This document shows positions 50,586 through 59,166 of a stretch of DNA of 64,000 bases, one piece after another. The stretch comes from Streptomyces sp. ISL-87 (lineage in GTDB: Bacteria > Actinomycetota > Actinomycetes > Streptomycetales > Streptomycetaceae): NCBI RefSeq assembly GCF_018614095.1, contig NZ_JAGGOY010000012.1, positions 1 through 64,000 on the forward strand, given 5' to 3'. Positions within the stretch are counted from its first letter, which is position 1. Each line of letters starts with the position of its first letter. Under the pieces are notes generated by a model. That model searched no databases. It was not told the DNA's origin and saw only the letters and a program-made list of their open reading frames with translations. Position numbers and translations under genes: made by a program.

Positions 50586-51740
50586 ATGACGTACGTACCG
50601 ATGACCGGCCGCCACCGCGAGGAGAGCCACCGGACCGCGACCCCGCTGGAGCTCTTCTTCGACCTCTGCTTCGTCGTCGCCGTGGCGCAGGCGGGCCGCC
50701 AGCTGGTCCACGCGCTCGCCGAGGGCCACGTCGGCACCGGCATCACCGGCTACTTCTTCGTGTTCTTCGGGGTGTGGTGGGCCTGGATGAACTTCACCTG
50801 GTTCGCCTCCGCCTATGACGTGGACGACGTCCCCTACCGCCTCGCGACCCTCGTGCAGATCTCCGGTGTGCTCATCTACTCGGCCGGGATCCCGCGGGCC
50901 TTCAACGACAACGACTGGACCATCGCCGTCATCGGCTACCTGGTGATGCGCCTCGCGCTCACCGTCCAGTGGCTGCGCGCGGCCGCCGGGGAGCAGGGCC
51001 CCGGCCGGCGCTGCGCGCTCACGTACGCCATCGGGCTGGTGCTCTGCCAGGCCGGCTGGACGGCGATGCTCGCGGCCCCCGAGAGCTCCCGCAAGTGGCT
51101 GTTCCTGGTGCTGGTGATGGCGGAGCTGATGGTTCCGGTCCTCGCCGAGCGCGGGTACCAGACCCAGTGGCATCCGCACCACATCGCCGAGCGGTACGGC
51201 CTCTTCACCATCATCGTGCTCGGCGAGACCATCTCCGCCGGCACGGTCGCGGTCCAGTCGGCGATCGACGAGCACGAGGCGCTGGGCGAGCTGCTGCCCA
51301 TCGCCGCGGGCGGGCTGCTGCTGGCCTTCGCGGCCTGGTGGATCTACTTCGCGGTCCCCGCGCACTACCGGCTGCAGAGCAACCGGCAGGCATTCAGCTG
51401 GGGTTACGGCCACTACGTGATCCTCGCCGCGGCCGCGGCCATCGGCGCCGGCGTCGAAGTGGCGATCGAGCAGGCCGTCGGCAAGGCCCACATCTCGGAC
51501 CTGGCCGCCAACCTCTCGGTGGCCGTCCCGGCCGCGCTCTTCCTGGCCTTCGTCTGGCTGCTGCACTCGCGCCACTTCAAGCGGGGCGCAGCCCAGCAAC
51601 TGATGCTGCCCCTCTCGGCGCTCGCCATCCTCGGCTGCGCCTGGACCGGCCCGCAAGCGGTGCTGTGGGCGGGGCTGGTGGCGGCCGCCACCGTCGCGGT
51701 GGGCGTGACCTTGGCCCACCGGGCGCGTTCTGGTGCGTGA
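50586..51740 (+). CDS. LtrA-like (low temperature requirement) membrane protein
   Basis: A 384-residue polytopic protein of the LtrA family, whose function is unknown. The hallmark is TATPLELFFDLCFVVAVAQ at the N-terminus, then about ten helices, HHIAERYGLFTIIVLGETI in the middle and WWIYFAVPAHY. The ATG at 50586 fits the family N-terminus. The frame opens 174 nt earlier without a better start. It is divergent from the molybdo-Rieske operon. The P450 gene follows after 43 nt and could be co-transcribed. Confidence 0.88.
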   Translation: MTYVPMTGRHREESHRTATPLELFFDLCFVVAVAQAGRQLVHALAEGHVGTGITGYFFVFFGVWWAWMNFTWFASAYDVDDVPYRLATLVQISGVLIYSAGIPRAFNDNDWTIAVIGYLVMRLALTVQWLRAAAGEQGPGRRCALTYAIGLVLCQAGWTAMLAAPESSRKWLFLVLVMAELMVPVLAERGYQTQWHPHHIAERYGLFTIIVLGETISAGTVAVQSAIDEHEALGELLPIAAGGLLLAFAAWWIYFAVPAHYRLQSNRQAFSWGYGHYVILAAAAAIGAGVEVAIEQAVGKAHISDLAANLSVAVPAALFLAFVWLLHSRHFKRGAAQQLMLPLSALAILGCAWTGPQAVLWAGLVAAATVAVGVTLAHRARSGA

Positions 51741-51783
51741 GGACGGTGGGCTCCGACCGACCCGACGAATGAGAGAAGAAACG

Positions 51784-53040
51784 ATGACGGTCCCTGCACA
51801 GCGGTACGAGGACACGGGCGCGGGCCCGCACCTCGCGGACCCGGCGTTCTGGCAGCAGTCCCCCGAAGCCCGGCTCGCGGCGTTCGCCGCGCTGCGGGCC
51901 CTGGACACCCCGGTGTACGTGCCCGAGGGGAAGGGCCGCGGACACTGGGCCCTCGTACGGCACGCCGACGTACAGGAGGCGAGCCGGCTTCCCAAGGTGT
52001 TCGCGAGCGCGCCCGGGGTGACCACGCCCGAGCCGGCCCGGTGGGTGCGGGCGCTGTTCGGCGACTCCATGGTCAATCTGGACGGCGCCGACCACGCGCA
52101 GTTGCGGAAGATCGTGCAGCGGGCCTTCACGCCCCGGCTGCTGGCAGCGGCCGAGGAGGACATCCACGCGGTGGCCGCCCGCATCGTGGACGACGTACTC
52201 GCCGACCGGCCCGACGAGTTCGTCTCGGCGGTGTCCTCCCGGCTGCCCCTGGAGGTCATCTGCAACATGATGGGCATCCCGGAGCGCTACCGGGCGGAGA
52301 TCGCCGACCGCGTCAACCACGCCTCCGAGAACATCGGCGTGGAGCGCGGGCTGGCCTCCCGGCTGCGCGTGCCGGGCCGCGGCCTGCGGGCGCTGGCCCG
52401 GATGCAGCGGATGGTCGCGGGCATCGGGCGGGAGCGGCGCAAGAACCCGACCGCCGACCTGATCTCGGCGCTGGTCTGCGCGAACGTGGACGGCCAGGCC
52501 CTGGGCGCCCGCCAGCTGGGGGCGTTCTTCTCGCTGCTGATGGTGGCGGGCGTGGAGACCACCCGCAACGCGATCACGCACGGGCTGGCCCTGCTGACCG
52601 ACCACCCGGAGCAACGGGACCTGCTGCTCGCGGACTTCGAGAAGTACGCCGACGGCGCGGTGGACGAGATGATCCGGCACTCGACGCCGATCATCCAGTT
52701 CCGCCGGACGGTCGCGGCCGAACACACCCTGGGCGGTCACCTGTTCCGGCCCGGCGACAAGGTGGTGCTGTACTACGCGTCCGCCAACCGCGACGAGGCG
52801 GTGTTCCCCGACCCGGACGCCTTCGACATCACCCGCTCGCCCAACCCGCATCTTGGTTTCGGCGGGGGCGGGCCACACTTCTGCCTGGGCGCGCACCTGG
52901 CCCGGGTGGAGATGAAGGCGCTGTTCCGCGAGCTGCTGACCCGTCCGGTCGGGCTGCGCGCGGTGGGCCTGCCGGATCTGGCGGGGTCCAGCTTCGACAA
53001 CCGGGTGCGCTCTCTCCGGTTCTCCTTCGAGCGGCCCTGA
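51784..53040 (+). CDS. Cytochrome P450
   Basis: A 418-residue bacterial class I P450. The I-helix motif is AGVETTRN, the K-helix ExxR is EMIR, the meander follows FRRTVAAEHTLGG, and the haem loop is FGGGGPHFCLG with Cys367 as axial ligand. The general pattern (VNLDGADHAQLRKIVQRAFTPR, VVLYYASANRDE) recalls CYP124/125/142-like enzymes acting on lipids or sterols. The substrate is not determinable here. No ferredoxin or reductase gene adjoins it. AGAAG is a weak ribosome site. Confidence 0.93.
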   Translation: MTVPAQRYEDTGAGPHLADPAFWQQSPEARLAAFAALRALDTPVYVPEGKGRGHWALVRHADVQEASRLPKVFASAPGVTTPEPARWVRALFGDSMVNLDGADHAQLRKIVQRAFTPRLLAAAEEDIHAVAARIVDDVLADRPDEFVSAVSSRLPLEVICNMMGIPERYRAEIADRVNHASENIGVERGLASRLRVPGRGLRALARMQRMVAGIGRERRKNPTADLISALVCANVDGQALGARQLGAFFSLLMVAGVETTRNAITHGLALLTDHPEQRDLLLADFEKYADGAVDEMIRHSTPIIQFRRTVAAEHTLGGHLFRPGDKVVLYYASANRDEAVFPDPDAFDITRSPNPHLGFGGGGPHFCLGAHLARVEMKALFRELLTRPVGLRAVGLPDLAGSSFDNRVRSLRFSFERP

Positions 53041-53105
53041 TGAGGCCCTGAGGCCCTGGGGCTGACGCCCTGAGGCCCTGACGCCTGACGCCCTGCGCCG
53101 AATGC
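53041..53105. repeat. CCCTGAGG/CCCTGACG short tandem repeats
   Basis: Imperfect direct repeats of ccctgaggccctga(c)g follow the P450 stop codon. They lie in the 148-nt gap before the convergent DUF5949-like gene. No hairpin of note is seen. Confidence 0.6.
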
Positions 53106-53188
53106 GATGGCGCGGGGCGTGGGGCGCGGGGACCGGCCGCCGGGCAGGCTGGGAGCCCGGCGGCCGGAGAGTGCGCGGTGCGGCGCGG

Positions 53189-53683
53189 CTACCGGCTGAG
53201 GCGCTGCACCTGGATCACACAGTGGGCGCTGCTGGTGAGCACCTGCTCGTCACCCGCGAACGCCTGGAGGACCTCCGCGGTCACCGGCCGGCCCGGAACG
53301 GCCTCGGGCCAGGCGCGGGTGGCGAACAGGAAATAGGCCTGCCCGCTCTCGTTCGCCGCGGCCACCCACTCGTCGGGCGCGGTGCAGGCCGCGTTCAGCC
53401 CGGGCATGGTCAGCGCGATCTGGTTGCCCGACAGCAGGATCTGCACCGCGAAGGTGCGCGGGCTGCGGGTGCCGTCCATGACCACGTCGCCGATGGGCAG
53501 GCCGATCTCCTCCAGCAGCCCGCGGGCGGCCGCCTCACCCGCCTCCTTGCCCTGCGGGCCGTCGCCGAGGGTGTACGCGAGGAGGTACGGGATGTCGTGG
53601 CCGTCGGAGGGGTCGCCGATCCAGGCGAGCACGGAAAGGGTGCCGAGCTGGGACCGGTCGATTTCGGCTTGAGTTGAAGTCAT
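53189..53683 (-). CDS. DUF5949-like conserved Streptomyces protein
   Basis: A 164-residue soluble protein containing HDIPYLLAYTLGDG, GDVVMDGTRSPRTFAVQILLSG, ALTMPGLNAACTAPDEWVAAA and AYFLFATRAWPEAVPGRPV. From memory this pattern fits the DUF5949 family, widespread in Streptomyces and of unknown function. The ATG at 53683 lies 7 nt after a TAGGGT box without a ribosome site, so the transcript is probably leaderless. Confidence 0.75.
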   Translation of the reverse strand: MTSTQAEIDRSQLGTLSVLAWIGDPSDGHDIPYLLAYTLGDGPQGKEAGEAAARGLLEEIGLPIGDVVMDGTRSPRTFAVQILLSGNQIALTMPGLNAACTAPDEWVAAANESGQAYFLFATRAWPEAVPGRPVTAEVLQAFAGDEQVLTSSAHCVIQVQRLSR

Positions 53684-53690
53684 GCGCCGC

Positions 53691-53696
53691 ACCCTA
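53691..53696 (-). promoter_or_regulatory. -10 box of predicted leaderless DUF5949-like gene promoter
   Basis: TAGGGT on the minus strand lies 7 nt before ATG 53683. This is the same hexamer as at mtnP. Confidence 0.45.
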
Positions 53697-53740
53697 GCCG
53701 CCTCTCACCCGGCCCTTTCACGGCGTTTCACCCGGCCGGG

Positions 53741-54358
53741 CTAGACCGCCCAGAATCCCGTTCCGGAATTCGCCTGCATGTTCGTGTCCTGGTACTCGAG
53801 CCGCACAATCTGCACGTTTTCCGGGATTTCGAACACCACCCATCCCTCGGCCCGCGCACCGACGGCGAGGGAATCGAAGACGAGTGGTTTGCCGGTCGTC
53901 AGTTCACCGGTGGGCACCACCGGGAAGCGCTTCCCCGCGCTGTCGTGCGCCCACATGCGTCCGAGCGCCCCGTACGAGGCCCCGCCGACGTTGACGAACG
54001 ACATCGAGGCGGCCACCCAGCGCTTGCCGGCGGGCGGGGCGAAGTTCTTCTCGACGCTGACCGCGGGGTCCACGTAGGCGTTGAGCACCGCCTCCAGGTG
54101 ACGGCCGACCTGCCTGCCGTGCACCCGTACGGATTCACCCACATGGGCGTCTTTCGCGGCGGTCCGCACCACTCCGGGGGCCTCCTCCGCGTCTTCTGCG
54201 TCACCGCCCGGAGCCCCGTCGTCGACGGGGGCGGCGGGCACCGCCGCCGGGGCGAGCGCGCCCCCTTCAGGGGCGCTCTGGCAGGCGGTGGCACCGAACA
54301 GCAGGAGCGGGAGGAGAGCGGCGGCGGCGAGGACGGGAAGGGGAGCGGAGCGGCGCAT
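53741..54358 (-). CDS. Secreted lipoprotein with DUF4352-like domain
   Basis: A 205-residue lipoprotein. The signal peptide MRRSAPLPVLAAAALLPLLLFGATAC ends in a lipobox with Cys26 as the lipidated residue. An acidic Pro/Ala linker (to about 62) leads to a beta-rich domain with ESVRVHG, KNFAPPAGKRWVAASMSFVNVG, PLVFDSLAVGARAEGWVVFEIPE, which resembles the immunoprotective/DUF4352 fold. The role is unknown. Short GGGATCT/GGGGATGTAA repeats precede the start on its upstream side. Confidence 0.8.
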   Translation of the reverse strand: MRRSAPLPVLAAAALLPLLLFGATACQSAPEGGALAPAAVPAAPVDDGAPGGDAEDAEEAPGVVRTAAKDAHVGESVRVHGRQVGRHLEAVLNAYVDPAVSVEKNFAPPAGKRWVAASMSFVNVGGASYGALGRMWAHDSAGKRFPVVPTGELTTGKPLVFDSLAVGARAEGWVVFEIPENVQIVRLEYQDTNMQANSGTGFWAV

Positions 54359-54520
54359 GCGGGACCCTTCGGGGATCTACGAGGATCTTCGGGGATGTAA
54401 GGGGATGTAATTCGCCAGTCTCACGCGCCCGAGCGGGCAATTGCACACACCGACACGAGCCCGCGGAGCGAGTCGCCGGCCAAAATCCCAGCACAATTCG
54501 TTCCCGGCGGATTCCCGCTA

Positions 54521-54550
54521 CCCGCATTCACCCGCATCCACCCGCATCCA
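54521..54550. repeat. Three 10-bp direct repeats abutting a ribosome site
   Basis: Units cccgcattca, cccgcatcca and cccgcatcca lie head to tail and end 3 nt before the GGAGG of the secreted-protein gene at 54564. Confidence 0.75.
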
Positions 54551-54563
54551 CCTGGAGGAACGA

Positions 54564-55022
54564 ATGGGCGTGTCCGGCCCCCGAATGGCCCTGGCAGCAC
54601 TCGCGGCACTGTCCGCGCTGACGGTCGCGGCGGTATTCACCACACCGGCCACCGCCGCATCCATGGACAATGGCATTTCCGTACAGCCGTACGCTCATAT
54701 CGGCGAGGACGGCAAGGTCACTCTTTCCGGCACCTACCACTGCGACGACTCGTCACCCGTGGGGGCGGTTCAGATCGCCACGTCCGTCTCCCAGGGCGAC
54801 ACCCGCCTGGGCGCCAGCAACGGTGAGGTCGTCTGCGACGGCGCGGAGCACGAGTGGCGGACCACCGCCTCGCTCGCGCTCGCCCCGGAGATCCACCCCG
54901 GACGGGCGCTGGCCGAGGTCCGGCTCCAGGAGATCCGCCGTACGGGCGGCGGCCTGCTGTCGCTGCCCGTGAAGACGGTCGCCGAGGACGTCCAGGAGAT
55001 CGAGCTGATCGACCACCGCTGA
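54564..55022 (+). CDS. Small secreted protein, DUF6299-like
   Basis: A 152-residue exported protein with signal peptide MGVSGPRMALAALAALSALTVAAVFTTPATAAS (cleavage near TAA-S), then a beta-rich domain with two Cys (YHCDDS and EVVCDG) likely to form a disulfide. DGKVTLSGTYHC and the C-terminal VKTVAEDVQEIELIDH fit, from memory, DUF6299. The start has GGAGG 5 nt upstream. Function unknown. Confidence 0.8.
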   Translation: MGVSGPRMALAALAALSALTVAAVFTTPATAASMDNGISVQPYAHIGEDGKVTLSGTYHCDDSSPVGAVQIATSVSQGDTRLGASNGEVVCDGAEHEWRTTASLALAPEIHPGRALAEVRLQEIRRTGGGLLSLPVKTVAEDVQEIELIDHR

Positions 55023-55029
55023 GCCGTGC

Positions 55030-55140
55030 GCGGCAGCCGCCGGTCCGCCCGGTGGCCGCCGCTACCGGCAGGCGGGGCACCGCCCCCGGCAGCGGGCCAC
55101 CGCTACCGGCAGCAGGGCGCCGCTACCGGCAGGCGGGCGC
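55030..55140. repeat. CGCTACCGGCAG-type tandem repeats
   Basis: Units around ccgctaccggcagg recur about five times after the secreted-protein stop. They lie between it and the small minus-strand ORF. Confidence 0.6.
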
Positions 55141-55290
55141 CACCCCGGTCATCGACATGAACGCCACCGTCCGGCACCCGGGGTCCGCGTGCGGACGTCC
55201 CGTCGTCCAGTCCACGACCGTCGGCACCCCGGCAGCCAGCACGAGCAGCGCCAGAATCCCCGTCACGGCGCCCCTGCTCAGCCGGCGCAC
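55123..55290 (-). CDS. Possible small membrane protein
   Basis: A 55-codon frame from GTG 55290 encodes a basic start, one strong hydrophobic helix (VTGILALLVLAAGVPTVV) and a short tail with two Cys (PGCRTVA and PACR). It lies 85 nt downstream of the phosphatase gene on the same strand. The ribosome site is weak and I know no family, so this is tentative. Confidence 0.4.
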   Translation of the reverse strand: MRRLSRGAVTGILALLVLAAGVPTVVDWTTGRPHADPGCRTVAFMSMTGVAPACR

Positions 55291-55375
55291 AGCGCGTTCC
55301 GTTCCCAAGCCGTCCGTTCCATGGCCGCATCATCACTCCGCCCCCGCCCGCCCACAACTCGACGTGACTGGCCGG

Positions 55376-57475
55376 TCACCCGACGCCACGGGGGGCGCCC
55401 CCGGCGTCGAACTCGCACCACACCGCCTTGCCGTCGCCCCTGGACTCCACGCCCCAGTGCGTGGCCAGCGCGTCCACCAGCAGCAGCCCGCGCCCCGTGG
55501 TGGCCGACTCCCCCGGGGTGCGGCGGCGCGGCCACACGCTGGAGCGGTCCTTCACCCACAGCCGGATCCGCCGAACCGGCTCCGGCAGCACCTCCATGGT
55601 CAGCACCGCCCCGCCGTCGGTGTGCAGCAGGGCGTTGACCAGCAACTCCCCGGCCGCCAGCTCCACATCGTCGGCGAGCTCCGGCATGCCCCAGTCGCGC
55701 AGCGCCTGCCGCAGGGCGTAGCGGGCGTCCGAGAGACCCTCCGGGTCGGCCTGGTGGATGTACTGGTGGATGCGCGGGGCGCGGTGCGTGCCCGGGTCGG
55801 GGGCGCGGCGCAGCACCAGCAGGGCCACGTCGTCGCCGGAGCCCCAGCGCTCCCAGAGCCGGTCCGAGAGGTGGTCGGCGAGCGCCCCGGCCTCCTGCGG
55901 TCCGCTCCTGACGGCGTGCGCGAGGGCCTCCATGCCCTGGGTGATGGCCGTCCCGGGCTCCTCCACCAGGCCGTCGGTGCACAGCACCAGCGTCTCGCCG
56001 GGCACCAGGTCGAGCCGGGTCTCGGGGAACTCCTCCTGCTCGAAGACCGAGGCCAGCCCGAGCGGCAGCCCGCCGCGCACATTGGGCCAGCCCGTACGCC
56101 CGTCCGTGTGCCGGATCAGCGGCCCGAGATGGCCCGCGCGGACCGCCCGGACACCTCCGGTCTCCAGGTCCACCTGCGCGTACATGCACGTCGCGAAGCG
56201 TTCGGTGTCCAGTTCGGCGAGGAAACGGGAGGCCCGGGCCAGCACGGTGGACGGCGGATGCCCCTCCCCCGCGTACGCCCGCAGCGCGATCCGCAGCTGG
56301 CCCATGATGGCCGCCGCGTGCGTGTCGTGGCCCTGTACGTCGCCCACGACGATGCCGACGCGGTCGCGGGGCAGCGCGATCACGTCGTACCAGTCCCCGC
56401 CGACCTCCCGCCCGCTCCAGGCGGAGTGGTAGCGGACGGCGATCTCCCCGCCGCTGATCTCGGGGATCCGGCGCGGCAGCATCGCGGCCTGGAGACCCGT
56501 GGCGAACTCCCGCTCCTGGTCGAAGAGCAGCGCCCGCTGGAGCGACTGCGCGACGATGCCGGCCAGGCCCAGGCAGAGGTTGCGCTCCTCCGGGCTGAAC
56601 TCGCTGCGCCGCCGGTAGAACAGCACCAGCCCGCCGATGGCCTTGGCCTGCGCGATCAGCGGCAGGTAGGCCGCCGCGTCGAACCGGATCCGGTTCAGGT
56701 ACTCCGCGAGCAGCGGGAATTCGTCCGCGAGCTCGGTGAGGGAGGTGACGAAACGCGCCTTGCGGGTGATCACCGCCTGCGACAGCGGCAGCGAGCCGTC
56801 CAGCCGGGTGAACTTCCGCTCGCTGAGGATCTCCAGCGACTCCCCGCTCAGCGCGATGATCTTGATGGCGCCGTTCTCGACCAGCCCCAGGGCCAGCCCG
56901 TCCGCGCCGAGCCGCTCCAGCGCGCCCGCCCCGGTCAGCGTGGCCGTCACATCGTCGACCGTCACCGCCCTCGACAGGGCCTCCGTGGTCCGCTGCACGA
57001 TCGTCGCCTGCTGCGCGCGCGCCGACTCCAGCCTCCTCAGCACCATGGCGTGCGCCAGCTCCGGCGTCGCGTCGCGGACGATCCCCACGATCCGCCGGGG
57101 CCGCCCGTCGGGGTCCCGGAGGATCCTGCCCTGGGTGTGCGTCCACTGGTCGCGGCCGTCGCGCCGACGCACCGTGAAGTAGGAGCCGTACGTCTCCCCC
57201 TCGCCGTCCAGCGCGGTCTGCACCGAGTCCGAGAGCCGCGCGCTGTCGTCGGCCGGGATCCGCAGCCCGAGGGCCTCCGGGGTGTCGTCGAACTCCTCCG
57301 GCTCCAGGTCGAAGACGGCCATGCCGGCCTCGTCGAGCATCATCCTCCCGGCGCGCAGGTCCCACTCGAAGCTGCCCATGCCGTTCAGCGCGAGCCGCTC
57401 TCCGGGCCCGGTCGCGGGGCCCTGCCCGCCCTGGTCGGGGTTGTCGTGCTCCGCCGCTGACAAGAGACACACCAC
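55376..57475 (-). CDS. PAS-GAF-SpoIIE phosphatase with C-terminal ATPase domain
   Basis: A 699-residue multidomain protein phosphatase/anti-sigma-factor hybrid common in Streptomyces. A PAS domain (about 25-145) is followed by a coiled linker, a GAF domain (about 165-330) and a PP2C/SpoIIE domain (about 345-545) with VGGDWYDVIAL, GDVQGHDTHAA and DGLVEEPG metal ligands. An HATPase_c kinase-like domain closes the protein (about 560-690, ELLVNALLHT, GRGLLLVDALA). Such proteins act in partner-switching control of sigma factors. The GTG at 57475 abuts the upstream stop. A TTG 12 nt later has GGTGG at good spacing. Confidence 0.92.
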   Translation of the reverse strand: MVCLLSAAEHDNPDQGGQGPATGPGERLALNGMGSFEWDLRAGRMMLDEAGMAVFDLEPEEFDDTPEALGLRIPADDSARLSDSVQTALDGEGETYGSYFTVRRRDGRDQWTHTQGRILRDPDGRPRRIVGIVRDATPELAHAMVLRRLESARAQQATIVQRTTEALSRAVTVDDVTATLTGAGALERLGADGLALGLVENGAIKIIALSGESLEILSERKFTRLDGSLPLSQAVITRKARFVTSLTELADEFPLLAEYLNRIRFDAAAYLPLIAQAKAIGGLVLFYRRRSEFSPEERNLCLGLAGIVAQSLQRALLFDQEREFATGLQAAMLPRRIPEISGGEIAVRYHSAWSGREVGGDWYDVIALPRDRVGIVVGDVQGHDTHAAAIMGQLRIALRAYAGEGHPPSTVLARASRFLAELDTERFATCMYAQVDLETGGVRAVRAGHLGPLIRHTDGRTGWPNVRGGLPLGLASVFEQEEFPETRLDLVPGETLVLCTDGLVEEPGTAITQGMEALAHAVRSGPQEAGALADHLSDRLWERWGSGDDVALLVLRRAPDPGTHRAPRIHQYIHQADPEGLSDARYALRQALRDWGMPELADDVELAAGELLVNALLHTDGGAVLTMEVLPEPVRRIRLWVKDRSSVWPRRRTPGESATTGRGLLLVDALATHWGVESRGDGKAVWCEFDAGGAPRGVG

Positions 57476-57775
57476 CTAACGGCCGGGCCAGCACGGCTGG
57501 GAGATCAGCCGCTCCCACTCCTCGTCAGGATGCCCCGGAAGGGTGCGTCCGGCCTCCCGCCAGCGCTTGACGAGGGAGAGGTAGATCGTGGGCTGGTCGG
57601 CGGAGGAGGCCGCCGGGGCGGCCGGGGCCGCCGGCCCGGTCCACCCCGTCCGGCCCGTGGAGGCCTTGGGCGCGGGGGCAGCCGCCGGGTACGCGGCCCC
57701 GGCCGGGGCGGGCTGTTCCCCACGGCTGGCGGGAATGCGCACCCAGCCACGGCCCTGTGCTCGCTCCGCACCCAT
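57476..57775 (-). CDS. Small conserved hypothetical protein upstream of the phosphatase
   Basis: A 99-residue protein with an Ala/Pro-rich linker and a conserved-looking C-terminus TIYLSLVKRWREAGRTLPGHPDEEW. The N-terminal GRGWVRIPASRGEQP also looks conserved. GAGGGG lies 6 nt before the ATG at 57775. Its stop abuts the phosphatase start (TAGGTG), so the two are probably co-translated and may be partners. No known domain. Confidence 0.7.
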   Translation of the reverse strand: MGAERAQGRGWVRIPASRGEQPAPAGAAYPAAAPAPKASTGRTGWTGPAAPAAPAASSADQPTIYLSLVKRWREAGRTLPGHPDEEWERLISQPCWPGR

Positions 57776-57801
57776 CACGGCCCCTCTCACCGCAGATACG
57801 T

Positions 57802-59085
57802 CTACCGCAGATACGTTTTCGGAAGCCCAGCCGGAGCCCGGTCGAGCCGGGCGCCCCTGGTGGAGCCCGGCAGCGGTCCCCGGGCGCCGAGGCGCTTGCG
57901 GACTCCCTTCACCAGTCTCCCCGCCGTGAAGCCCGCGCCGTGCACGAATCGCATGGAAGGGCCGAATGAGGGAGCCGTCAGCAGCCCCGCGAAGAACAGC
58001 CCGGGCCACGAGGACTCGAATGCCGGACTCAGCTCCGGCGTCGCGCTCTCCCCTACGGTCTCCAGCGCGGCCCGCAGCCCCGCGTCGAGGAACTCCAGCC
58101 GCCGCAGGTCCGGGGTGAACCCGGTCGCGGCGATCACATGGGCCGTGTCCAGTACGACGGACTCCCCGGCCGCCGTGGTCAGGCCGAGCCGGGTCCGCTC
58201 GCCCACCGCCACCGCCCGGTGCAGCCGGTGCCCCAGCAGCACCGGCACCCGCCGCTCGAACCGGTCCCGCAGCCACCAGGCCCCGGCGGGGCCCAGCGCG
58301 GTCGCCGCGATCCGCTCGCGGGTGGGGGCGGACAGCCGGCGCACCGCCCAGGGCAGCTCCGACCAGACCCAGCTGCGCCAGCCGGTGCCGAGCCCGCTGT
58401 GCGGATCGCGCAGGGCGCGCAGCGGGGACCGCTCCAGGGGCTGCGGGACGGTGTTCCAGTTCAGCCGGCTGCGGCGGGCGACGAGACACGGCCGCGCGCC
58501 GTTCTCCGCGAGCAGGGCGGCGGTTTCCAGGGCCGCCTGGCCGGCGCCGAGCACGGCGACCTCCCGGCCGGCGAACCGGGACAGGTCGCGGTGCCCGCTG
58601 CTGTGCGAATAGTGGCCGGGCGGGAGCTCCCGCAGCGCCTCGGGGTGGTTCACGAAGGGCATCACCCCGACCGCGAGGGCCACCGTGCGGGCGAGCAGGG
58701 GCGGCCCTTCGGCGGTGCGGATCCGAAAGGCCTCGCCCTGCGGGGTGACTTCGGTGACGGTGACCTCCTCCACCTCGGGCGCGGCGTGCCGGGCGAACCA
58801 CATCCCGTAGGAGCTGAACGTGCCGATCGGCAGCGGAGTGCCGTGTTCCGCGGTGATCCCGCGGGTGGCGCAGTAGTCGGCGAGGGTGTGCCGTCCGCCC
58901 GGCGCGGACAGGTTGGACGACCAGGGCTCCGACTTGAGGTACATACCGTCGGGCATGTGGTCCCGCCACGAGGCCATGGGCCGGCCGAGCAGCCGTACTC
59001 CGAGCCCGGCACCCGCCGCGTGGGCCGCGATCGACAACCCGTACGGGCCCGCGCCGATCACTACGAGATCGTCCATCCGCGTCAC
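57802..59085 (-). CDS. FAD-dependent NAD(P)-binding oxidoreductase
   Basis: A 427-residue flavoprotein of the Pyr_redox_3/ornithine-monooxygenase-like group. FAD site [18 protein letters not shown] at the N-terminus, [15 protein letters not shown], second dinucleotide fold [17 protein letters not shown], and the late [18 protein letters not shown] 59085 is chosen because GGAGGG lies about 6 nt upstream. ATG 59091 overlaps that ribosome site. The substrate is unknown. It follows the ATP-grasp gene on the same strand, so modification of the same product is possible. Confidence 0.87.
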   Translation of the reverse strand: MTRMDDLVVIGAGPYGLSIAAHAAGAGLGVRLLGRPMASWRDHMPDGMYLKSEPWSSNLSAPGGRHTLADYCATRGITAEHGTPLPIGTFSSYGMWFARHAAPEVEEVTVTEVTPQGEAFRIRTAEGPPLLARTVALAVGVMPFVNHPEALRELPPGHYSHSSGHRDLSRFAGREVAVLGAGQAALETAALLAENGARPCLVARRSRLNWNTVPQPLERSPLRALRDPHSGLGTGWRSWVWSELPWAVRRLSAPTRERIAATALGPAGAWWLRDRFERRVPVLLGHRLHRAVAVGERTRLGLTTAAGESVVLDTAHVIAATGFTPDLRRLEFLDAGLRAALETVGESATPELSPAFESSWPGLFFAGLLTAPSFGPSMRFVHGAGFTAGRLVKGVRKRLGARGPLPGSTRGARLDRAPAGLPKTYLR

Positions 59086-59166
59086 GGCCATCCCTCCACT
59101 CTCACGTTCAACAGGTCACCGTCGCCGCTCATCCGCTGCGGCCGCGGCCGGGCGGGCCCTGCCCGG

